Below are positions 57,503 through 64,000 of a DNA stretch of 64,000 nucleotides, one piece after another; the first letter of the stretch is position 1, and each line of letters opens with the position of its first letter. The position numbers were made by a program, and so were the translations under genes. The notes below the pieces were generated by a model. That model had not been told where the DNA came from. It did no database searches and worked only from the letters and a program-made list of their open reading frames with translations. This DNA is from Methylococcus geothermalis (GTDB lineage: Bacteria > Pseudomonadota > Gammaproteobacteria > Methylococcales > Methylococcaceae). The DNA lies in NCBI RefSeq assembly GCF_012769535.1, contig NZ_CP046565.1, positions 310,001 through 374,000 on the forward strand, written 5' to 3'.

Positions 57503-57868
57503 GTGGCCATCCGGCTGAAAAGAGTCTACGAGGAGAGATCGCCGGAAGACGGCGAGCGTTTCCTGGTGGAACGGCTGTGGCCACGCGGCATGTCACGCCA
57601 ATCCCTAGCGCTAAGCGCATGGCTGAAGGACCTGGCGCCCACCACCGAGTTGCGGCGCTGGTATGGGCACGATCCTGGGAAATGGGAGGAATTCCGGCAC
57701 AGATACTGCCTCCAGCTCGACCGCTCGCCGGAGGCACTTCAGTCGCTGTTGCAGGCATGCGCTCACGGCACCGTGACGCTGCTCTACAGTGCCCGCGATA
57801 CCGAACGCAATAGCGCAGTCGTTCTGCGCGACTTCCTGGAACGGCAATTGGGCTCCGATCACACTTGA
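57503..57868 (+). CDS. DUF488-family protein
   Basis: A 121-residue DUF488 protein: IRLKRVYEERSPEDGERFLVERLWPRGMSRQSLALSAWLKDLAPTTELRRWYGHDPGKWEEF and TLLYSARDTERNSAVVLRDFLE. The biochemical role of this family is not established to my knowledge. GTG at 57503 has GAGG nine bases upstream; it follows the large flavoprotein by 11 bp and may be cotranscribed with it. Confidence 0.88.
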   Translation: MAIRLKRVYEERSPEDGERFLVERLWPRGMSRQSLALSAWLKDLAPTTELRRWYGHDPGKWEEFRHRYCLQLDRSPEALQSLLQACAHGTVTLLYSARDTERNSAVVLRDFLERQLGSDHT

Positions 57869-57918
57869 GTCGGTGGGCGCCCTCCGCCCCCGCGCAGCCG
57901 CGCCTTGGCTGGGGGATC

Positions 57919-58461
57919 TCAGGAATGCGCTATCGCCAAACGCAACAAACCCGCGACGCTGATGGCATCGGTAATCTCCCCGGACATGACCATGCCAACC
58001 GCATCGGCCAGCGGGAGTTTCCAGATACGCAGGTCTTCGGTTTCCTCGAATGCCGGCTCGCCTTCCTCCAGGTCTTCCGCGACGAACACGAAGCCCTCCT
58101 CGTCGGTGACGGAATTCGAGGTGTGGAGCCGCATGAGGAGCCGCCAGGAGGCGGCGGAGAGGCCGGTTTCCTCCTTCAGCTCGCGCCGGGCCGATTCCCA
58201 CAGGGATTCGCCTGCGGGCGAACCGCCCATCGGTATCTCCCAGAACCAGGCATCGGGCACATAGCGATACTGGCCGACCAGCCAGGTGTTGCCCTGGCCG
58301 TCGAGGGGGATGATGCCGACCGCCTGGTTTTTGAAGTGGATGCGGCCGTACAGGCTGATGCCGCCGCCGGGATTGACGACTTGGTCCTCGTCGAGGTGAA
58401 TCCAGGGGTTGTCGTAGATTTCCCGCCGGCTCAGCAGACGCCAGGGATTCGACTCCGCCAC
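57919..58461 (-). CDS. Nudix hydrolase, ADP-ribose pyrophosphatase-like
   Basis: A 180-residue Nudix protein with WRLLSRREIYDNPWIHLDEDQVVNPGG, GQYRYVPDAWFWEIPMGGSP and the Nudix box AGESLWESARRELKEETGLSA. This arrangement resembles ADP-sugar pyrophosphatases, which recycle ADP-ribose or ADP-sugars. It lies immediately after hemE on the same strand with only a 4-bp gap. Confidence 0.88.
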   Translation of the reverse strand: MAESNPWRLLSRREIYDNPWIHLDEDQVVNPGGGISLYGRIHFKNQAVGIIPLDGQGNTWLVGQYRYVPDAWFWEIPMGGSPAGESLWESARRELKEETGLSAASWRLLMRLHTSNSVTDEEGFVFVAEDLEEGEPAFEETEDLRIWKLPLADAVGMVMSGEITDAISVAGLLRLAIAHS

Positions 58462-58465
58462 CGGA

Positions 58466-59518
58466 TCAAATCCGGTGGAATGCCGGGCTGAATTCGTGCA
58501 CCGCCTCGATCATCGCGCCGACGTGGTCGGGCTTGATGTCCGGCGTGACCCCGTGGCCGAGGTTGAATACATGGCCGCTGCCGGTGCCGTAACGCTCCAG
58601 GATCTTCCGGACTTCCCCGCGGATGACTTCGGGCCGGGCATAGAGCGCCACCGGATCGAGGTTGCCCTGCAAGGCCACCCGATCGCCGACCCGCTGCCTT
58701 GCCGCCCCGATGTCCGTGGTCCAGTCCAGACCGAGCGCGTCATAGCCGGCGTCCGCCATCGCCTCCAGCCATTGCCCGCCGCCCTTGGTGAAGAAGATCG
58801 CGGGGATGCGGCCCCGCTCCGTCAGCCGGAGCTGCTGGCGCACGCGCTCGGCGTAGCGCAGCGAAAACTCCAGATAATGCTCCGTATCCAGATGGCCGCC
58901 CCAGGTGTCGAACACCATCACCGCGTCGACCCCGGCGGCGATCTGGGCATTCAGGTACAGGGCGATTGCATCGGCGAGCTTTTCCAGCAGCTCGTGCGTC
59001 AACGCCGGCTCCTCGTACATGAGGCATTTGACCTTGCGGAACTCCCGGCTGCTGCCGCCCTCCACCATGTAGGTCGCCAAGGTCCAGGGGCTGCCCGAAA
59101 AGCCGATCAACGGCGCCCTGTCGCCCAGGCACTGCTTGATCAGCCGCACCGCGGCCGGCACATAGGCCAGCTCCGCTTCCGGATCCGGCACGCCCAGCCG
59201 GTGGATGTCCGCGGCCCCCTGGATCGGGTTGCGGAACTGCGGCCCCTCGCCCTCGACGAATTCCAGCCCCAGCCCCATGGCATCGGGGATGGTCAGAATG
59301 TCCGAGAACAAAATCGCCGCATCCAGCCGGTAGCGATCCAGCGGCTGCAAGGTCACCTCGCACGCCAAGTCGGGCGTGGTGCACAGGTTCATGAAGCTGC
59401 CGGCCCGTTCCCGCACCTTGCGGTATTCCGGCAGGTAGCGGCCCGCCTGGCGCATCATCCAGACCGGGGTCCGCTCGACCGGCTGGCGCAGCAGGGCGCG
59501 AATGAAGCAATGAGTCAT
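58466..59518 (-). CDS. hemE: Uroporphyrinogen decarboxylase
   Basis: A 350-residue Hem[33 protein letters not shown] (the arginine-rich substrate loop), [39 protein letters not shown] and [27 protein letters not shown]. It removes four carboxyl groups from uroporphyrinogen III to give coproporphyrinogen III in haem synthesis, consistent with the several cytochromes in this region. Length matches E. coli (354). Confidence 0.97.
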   Translation of the reverse strand: MTHCFIRALLRQPVERTPVWMMRQAGRYLPEYRKVRERAGSFMNLCTTPDLACEVTLQPLDRYRLDAAILFSDILTIPDAMGLGLEFVEGEGPQFRNPIQGAADIHRLGVPDPEAELAYVPAAVRLIKQCLGDRAPLIGFSGSPWTLATYMVEGGSSREFRKVKCLMYEEPALTHELLEKLADAIALYLNAQIAAGVDAVMVFDTWGGHLDTEHYLEFSLRYAERVRQQLRLTERGRIPAIFFTKGGGQWLEAMADAGYDALGLDWTTDIGAARQRVGDRVALQGNLDPVALYARPEVIRGEVRKILERYGTGSGHVFNLGHGVTPDIKPDHVGAMIEAVHEFSPAFHRI

Positions 59519-59545
59519 GGATAGTCCTTTGTCGGTTCGATGGCC

Positions 59546-60625
59546 TCAACGGCCGTAGCTTTCCAGAGTGGCCCGCAGCGGTCCGGCATCGACCGCCACC
59601 GGGAGGGTCGCCTCGCCCAGAGACTTGAGCAGAATCAGGCGCAGGCCGCCGTCGACGTTTTTCTTGTCGACCGCCATGTGTTCGAGGAAGGCATCCGCAT
59701 CCAGCTTGCGCGGGGGGACGACCGGCAAGCGTGCCCGCTCCAGCAGGCGGATGACCCTCGCCACTTCGTCGTCGCCGATCCAGCCCAGGCGGCGAGACAG
59801 ATCGGCCGCCTGGCACATGCCGATGGCCACCGCCTCGCCGTGCAGATAGACGCCGTAACCCATGCCGGTTTCGATGGCGTGGCCGAAGCTATGGCCCAGG
59901 TTCAGCGTCGCCCGCACGCCGGTTTCGGTCTCGTCCTCCGCCACGACTTGCGCCTTGTCGATGCAGGAGCGCTCGATGGCGTAGGCGAGCGCTTCGGGGT
60001 CGCGCCGCAGCAAGCGTTCGACGTTCGCTTCGAGCCAGGCCAGGAATTCCGGGTCGCGAATGAAGCCGTACTTGATGACCTCGGCCAGCCCCGCGCTCAG
60101 CTCGCGGTCGGGCAGGGTATTCAGGGTGTCGGTGTCGGCCAGGACGCAGCGCGGCTGGTAGAAGGCGCCGATCATGTTCTTGCCGCGCGGATGGTTGACC
60201 GCGGTCTTGCCGCCCACCGAGGAATCGACCTGGGACAGCAGGGTGGTCGGCACCTGGATGAAAGGCACGCCGCGCTGATAGCAGGCCGCGGCAAATCCGG
60301 CCAGATCGCCGATCACCCCGCCGCCCAGCGCCACGATGCCGGCGTTGCGGCCGAAGCGCCGGCCCAGCAGCGCATCGAACACGGCCATCGCCGAGTCCAT
60401 GGTCTTGTAGGCCTCGCCGTCGGGGAGCACGACGCTGCCCGTTTCCTTGCCGGCCAGGGACGCAAGCATGCGTTCGAGGTACAGGGGCGCCACCACTTCG
60501 TTGGTCACGACCATGACCTGCTTGCCCGGCAGGTGCGCCTGGATCAGGTCCGCGCGGTCCAGCAGTCCGCGCCCGATATGAATGGGATAGCCGCGCTCTC
60601 CCAGCTCCACATGTAAGGTTTTCAT
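59546..60625 (-). CDS. aroB: 3-dehydroquinate synthase
   Basis: A 359-residue AroB with [60 protein letters not shown] and the zinc-ligand regions AEVIKYG and [11 protein letters not shown]. It makes 3-dehydroquinate from DAHP in the shikimate pathway. ATG at 60625 overlaps the aroK stop by 4 nt (ATGA); the frame is open for 87 codons further, antisense-like and not conserved. Confidence 0.97.
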   Translation of the reverse strand: MKTLHVELGERGYPIHIGRGLLDRADLIQAHLPGKQVMVVTNEVVAPLYLERMLASLAGKETGSVVLPDGEAYKTMDSAMAVFDALLGRRFGRNAGIVALGGGVIGDLAGFAAACYQRGVPFIQVPTTLLSQVDSSVGGKTAVNHPRGKNMIGAFYQPRCVLADTDTLNTLPDRELSAGLAEVIKYGFIRDPEFLAWLEANVERLLRRDPEALAYAIERSCIDKAQVVAEDETETGVRATLNLGHSFGHAIETGMGYGVYLHGEAVAIGMCQAADLSRRLGWIGDDEVARVIRLLERARLPVVPPRKLDADAFLEHMAVDKKNVDGGLRLILLKSLGEATLPVAVDAGPLRATLESYGR

Positions 60626-61161
60626 TCCGCCCGCAGCCTGGCTCCCGATTTCTCGTATAGATTGATGACGCGACGGACGGCGCTGCGGCTCGAATGCTGG
60701 CCGGTGTCGACGATGTAATCGGCGAGCTGGCGGTAGATGGGATCCCGCACCCGCAGGAGTTCTTCCAGCCTTTGCCTGGGATTCTCCGTCTGCAGCAAGG
60801 GCCGGTTGATGTCCTTGTGGGTCCGCTCCAACTGCTTCTGGACCGAACACTGCAAGTAAATCACCAGCCCCCGTGCCGCAAGACACTCCTGGTTTTCCGG
60901 CACCAGCACCGAACCGCCGCCGGTGGCCAGCACGATCCCTTCCTTGCCCGTCAGGTCGGCGATGACTTCCGACTCGCGGCGCCGGAATCCGGCCTCGCCC
61001 TCGTATTCGAAGATCATCGGCACCGTGACGCCGGTCCGGCGTTCGATTTCCTTGTCGCTGTCCCAGAATTCCAGCCCCAGGGCCCTGCCAAGCAGGCGGC
61101 CCACGGTGGTCTTGCCCGCTCCCATGGGCCCGATCAGAAAGATGTTTCGACGGTTCCTCAT
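60622..61161 (-). CDS. aroK: Shikimate kinase
   Basis: A 179-residue kinase: [59 protein letters not shown] and [25 protein letters not shown] (LID). It phosphorylates shikimate with ATP. It lies between pilQ and aroB, the usual gammaproteobacterial arrangement, and is coupled to aroB. Confidence 0.97.
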   Translation of the reverse strand: MRNRRNIFLIGPMGAGKTTVGRLLGRALGLEFWDSDKEIERRTGVTVPMIFEYEGEAGFRRRESEVIADLTGKEGIVLATGGGSVLVPENQECLAARGLVIYLQCSVQKQLERTHKDINRPLLQTENPRQRLEELLRVRDPIYRQLADYIVDTGQHSSRSAVRRVINLYEKSGARLRAE

Positions 61162-61225
61162 CGTTTCCCGCCCTGAATCAAGCGCGAAATGATAACACGC
61201 GGCAAGACAGCATCCCCGGCGGCTT

Positions 61226-63388
61226 TCAAGGATTCATCGTCGTCTGCTTGACGATCTTCGGCGTAATGAAAATGAGGAGTTCCTTTTTCCTGTCCTCGAC
61301 CGCATTGCGCCGGAACATGAAGCCGATCCCGGGAAGATCGCCGAAAAAAGGCACTTTGTCGGTGTTGTTCCGTCGCGTGCCTTCGTACACGCCGCCCAGA
61401 ACCACCGTTTCGCCGTTGGCCACCTGTGCCACGGTATCGATTTCGCGCTTCTCGATGGCGAAATTGCCGTTGGGCGTGAGTTCGCCCTTGTCGTCCTTCT
61501 TGATCATGAGATCCATGAGGATATGGTCGTCCGGCGTGATGTGCGGCGTCACGTCGAGTTCCAGCACGGCGGGCTTGAAGGAGACGTTCTGCACCGGCGT
61601 GCCGCCGCCGGTGCCCTGCTGGGTGATCTGGTACGGCAGCTCCACGCCTTGCATGATCTTGGCCTTGGACTGGTCGGCCGTGAGCACCCGCGGATTGGCG
61701 AGGATCTCTCCACGGCCTTCCTTCTGGGCCGCCGACAGTTCGAGATCCAGCAGGTAGTCGCCCATGGACACCACATACTGGGCTGTACCGTAAGGCGAGA
61801 GCGTGGTCAGCCGCGCCAGATCGACGCCTAGATCCGTCATGCTGCCGGTGGGCGGCAGCTTGCTGGAAGTCCAGTCTTTGGGCCGGAAATCCAGCTTGGC
61901 GCCCAACTCGCGCAGGAAATCCACGTTGGCGATCACCACCCGCGACTCGATCATCACCTGCCGCACCGGCTTGTCGAGTTGCCGCACCAATTCGCGGATA
62001 CGTTCGAGGTTCCGCGGCGTGTCCTGGACGATGAGCTGGTTGGTGCGAGGATCGGTGGTCACGTTGCCGCGGCTCGAGAGGATCGACTGGGTGACGTCGT
62101 AGGCCTCGGTGGACGTCACACCCGGCCCGCCGGTGAGCGATTCCGGCCGGGTGATGGCTTTTTCCGCCTTTTCGGTCGTGCCCATGATGACTTTCTTGAT
62201 GTCGTCCGCCTTGGTGTAGTTGATCTGGATGATTTCGGTGCGCAACGGCTCCAGGTCCTCCACGACCTTCATCGCCTCCAGCTCGTCGCGCTCGAGCCGG
62301 TTGATCTCGTCCATCGGAGCGACACGGATGATGTTGCTGTTCGCTTCCTGCCGCTTGCCCAGGCCCTTGGCCTTGAGCACCAGGTCCAGAGCCTCGTCCC
62401 AGGGCACTTCGTTGAGCCGCAGGGTGACGTTGCCCTGCACGGAGTCCGAAGCCACGATGTTCAGATGGGTGAAATCCGCCAGGATTTGCAGGACATTCCG
62501 CACCGGTATGTCCTGAAAGTTCAAGGAAAGACGATCGCCGGTAAACACCCGCCGCCGCTTCGTGGCCTCTTCCTTCTCCGCGCGGCTCAAGGGGCGCAGC
62601 TCGACGGTGAGCAGCTTTCCGGACTGGTACGAGGAATAATCATACTCGTCGGATACCGGCGTGATCACCAGCCTGGTACCCAGGCCAACCGGCATCGCCT
62701 CGATCCATTTCACCGGGGTGGCGAAGTCGAGCACTTCCAGCCTGCGCGCCAGCCGCCCCGGCAAACGGGTGCCGGGGAGGTCGGCGATGATGCTGCGCCC
62801 TTCTTCGCGGAGGCTCACGACGGAATTCGGATCGCTCAACGTGACCAGCAATCTGCCTTCACCCTTCTCGCCGCGCCGGAAGTCGACGTTCTCGACCTGC
62901 GGCCCCGAGACCACCGGCCGTTCGCTCACGACGACGGGCGTCGACGCCATGCCGTCCCCACCGGCCCCGGCCTTGCCGCTCTGCAAGGTCACATAAAGGA
63001 AGCGCCCGGCGACACGCGTGCTGTAAGGAACGGCGGTCGAGAGATTCAGGATCACCCGGGTCCTGCCGCCGGCAGCGATGGCCTGGACCGTTTCGACGCC
63101 GGCCTGATGCACCGGTATCGGCTTCCTGTCCAGGCCGCTTCTGACACCGGACAGATCCAGCGCGATGCGGGCAGGGTGCTCGGTAGCGAAGGACCGAGGC
63201 TCCGGGACCGGCCCGTCGAAACTCAGGCGAAGCTGGAAGTTTTCGCCGGGCAGCGCCGTGAAATCGATGGACTGCAGAGCCGATCCCGCCGCCGGCACCC
63301 CGCAGCTCCACCACAAGGCGAAGATGCCCATGATCCAACACACCGGGATGCTCCATCCCACCACACCTCGAACGACCACCCCTCTCAC
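61226..63388 (-). CDS. pilQ: Type IV pilus secretin PilQ
   Basis: A protein of about 720 residues: hydrophobic signal region, two AMIN-type domains (LQSIDFTALPGENFQLRLSF and the VENVDFRRGEKGEGRLLVTLSD region), an STN/secretin N0-like domain (GDRLSLNFQDIPVRNVLQILADFTHLNIVASDSVQGNVTL), secretin N1 and the C-terminal secretin barrel (VDTVAQVANGETVVLGGVYEG, VPFFGDLPGIGFMFRR, ELLIFITPKIV). It forms the outer-membrane pore for type IV pili. GTG at 63388 has AGAGG upstream; GTG at 63412, overlapping pilP, is the alternative. Confidence 0.96.
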   Translation of the reverse strand: MRGVVVRGVVGWSIPVCWIMGIFALWWSCGVPAAGSALQSIDFTALPGENFQLRLSFDGPVPEPRSFATEHPARIALDLSGVRSGLDRKPIPVHQAGVETVQAIAAGGRTRVILNLSTAVPYSTRVAGRFLYVTLQSGKAGAGGDGMASTPVVVSERPVVSGPQVENVDFRRGEKGEGRLLVTLSDPNSVVSLREEGRSIIADLPGTRLPGRLARRLEVLDFATPVKWIEAMPVGLGTRLVITPVSDEYDYSSYQSGKLLTVELRPLSRAEKEEATKRRRVFTGDRLSLNFQDIPVRNVLQILADFTHLNIVASDSVQGNVTLRLNEVPWDEALDLVLKAKGLGKRQEANSNIIRVAPMDEINRLERDELEAMKVVEDLEPLRTEIIQINYTKADDIKKVIMGTTEKAEKAITRPESLTGGPGVTSTEAYDVTQSILSSRGNVTTDPRTNQLIVQDTPRNLERIRELVRQLDKPVRQVMIESRVVIANVDFLRELGAKLDFRPKDWTSSKLPPTGSMTDLGVDLARLTTLSPYGTAQYVVSMGDYLLDLELSAAQKEGRGEILANPRVLTADQSKAKIMQGVELPYQITQQGTGGGTPVQNVSFKPAVLELDVTPHITPDDHILMDLMIKKDDKGELTPNGNFAIEKREIDTVAQVANGETVVLGGVYEGTRRNNTDKVPFFGDLPGIGFMFRRNAVEDRKKELLIFITPKIVKQTTMNP

Positions 63389-63398
63389 GCCGCCCTCT

Positions 63399-63950
63399 TC
63401 ATTTTTTCTCACCCAAGGCTTCGGTCAGGCTCAGCGTGGCATTGCGCTCCAGCCAACCGCCCTGTGCGTCGGGAACGATTTCGACCAGCTCGACGCCATC
63501 GTCGCTGATCCGCGTAATCCTGCCGAAATTCCTACCCATATGATTGCCGACCCGAACCCGGTGTATCGTGCCATCGGCGGCCCGCACCAGCGCCCACAAA
63601 GTCCCGAACATCTTTACCGTCCCCACCATTCTCAAGGTATCCAGCTCGTAGTCCTCGAGCTGCTCCCGGGGGCGAGAGAGGTCGGGTCGAATGCCGTTGT
63701 CCGCGCTGGTGGCCCCGGCTTCATCCGGCTTTTCGATCGGTTTGAAAGGATCGTGCAACTCGGCCGGGTTGAACAGGAACGGCGACACCGTCTTGATTTC
63801 CGGCAACGGTTCGACATTGACCTTCTGGCGCGCCTTGACGTCCGCCACATAGATTTTGAGGTCGGCCATCTCGTCCTCGGCGCAGCCGGACAACAGGCTC
63901 GCCACCGCCAGCGCCGCGAGGCACCTCACCCGGACGATTGCATCCGCCAT
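63399..63950 (-). CDS. pilP: Type IV pilus assembly lipoprotein PilP
   Basis: A 183-residue lipoprotein: signal LAALAVASLLSGC (lipobox), then disordered linker and DPFKPI, YELDTLRMVGTVKMFGTLWALVRAADGTIHRVRVGNHMGRNFGRITRISDDGVELVEIVPD, the PilP homology domain. It links the inner-membrane PilM-N-O complex to PilQ. ATG at 63950 shares a base with the pilO stop; a TTG one codon upstream is less likely. pilP-pilQ-aroK-aroB runs on the minus strand. Confidence 0.95.
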   Translation of the reverse strand: MADAIVRVRCLAALAVASLLSGCAEDEMADLKIYVADVKARQKVNVEPLPEIKTVSPFLFNPAELHDPFKPIEKPDEAGATSADNGIRPDLSRPREQLEDYELDTLRMVGTVKMFGTLWALVRAADGTIHRVRVGNHMGRNFGRITRISDDGVELVEIVPDAQGGWLERNATLSLTEALGEKK

Positions 63951-64000
63951 CAACGCCGCCTGCGTTCAGCCGCCGATGACGGCGGCACGGCGCCGTCTTC
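63950..64000 (-). CDS. pilO: C-terminal end of PilO (partial)
   Basis: The last 16 codons and stop of an upstream frame end at the right edge (EDGAVPPSSAAERRRR, stop TGA overlapping the pilP ATG). Nothing family-specific is visible in so short a piece; pilO is inferred because pilM-N-O-P-Q is the conserved order. Confidence 0.5.
   Translation of the reverse strand, partial: EDGAVPPSSAAERRRR

Overview
The window is about 64 kb of GC-rich chromosomal DNA from a gammaproteobacterium. The gene orders recA-recX-alaS-lysC-csrA-tRNA-Ser, rpsP-rimM-trmD-rplS and pilP-pilQ-aroK-aroB-hemE are typical of that class. A P460-family cytochrome, a di-haem peroxidase and a large secreted multihaem cytochrome suggest a methanotroph of the Methylococcus type. 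That genus assignment is inference from gene content. Coding density is high, most genes are on the minus strand, and many neighbours overlap by 1-8 nt.

Left part (1-14.3 kb, almost all minus). A lipid A locus (lpxA, a GnnA-like dehydrogenase and the start of a GnnB-like aminotransferase) lies beside xerD. Next come the ribosomal operon rpsP-rimM-trmD-rplS with a clear terminator, tRNA-Ser(GCT), csrA, lysC, alaS, recX, recA, thpR and pncC, then an alpha/beta hydrolase coupled to an M14 peptidase. recX has no ATG, GTG or TTG available and appears to start at a CTG overlapping the recA stop.

14.3-25.3 kb. Two secreted proteins are followed by a disturbed locus: a 206-bp copy of the end of pqiC, a repeat element and a yefM-yoeB toxin-antitoxin pair, then the intact pqiAA'BC (MCE-type) operon. 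purD and a plus-strand run nudix-rnm-tag follow.

25.3-36.6 kb. rpiA and ilvA precede an accessory stretch (27.6-31.6 kb) with REP-like repeats, a MITE-like element, a decayed REP-associated transposase, a MarR regulator with a four-cysteine tail upstream of a P460-family cytochrome, and EVE, DsrE and AhpD-like proteins. The glycine cleavage genes gcvT-gcvPA-gcvPB follow (no gcvH here), then a secreted protein predicted to have an N-terminal histidine after processing.

36.9-53.3 kb. This stretch holds an unknown membrane-anchored protein, a di-haem cytochrome c peroxidase, an amino-acid permease, gloB with a membrane-anchored MutS-like ATPase, an orphan VapB-type antitoxin, an HTTM-DCC fusion, rmuC, a nine-haem PKD-domain cytochrome, and a CBS-GAF-GGDEF-EAL signalling protein with a small partner.

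53.8-64 kb. The most striking gene encodes a 1233-residue flavoprotein that looks like both subunits of an Nfn-type transhydrogenase in one chain behind a unique N-terminal domain. It is followed by a DUF488 gene, a nudix hydrolase, hemE, aroB, aroK and the pilus genes pilQ, pilP and the last codons of pilO.
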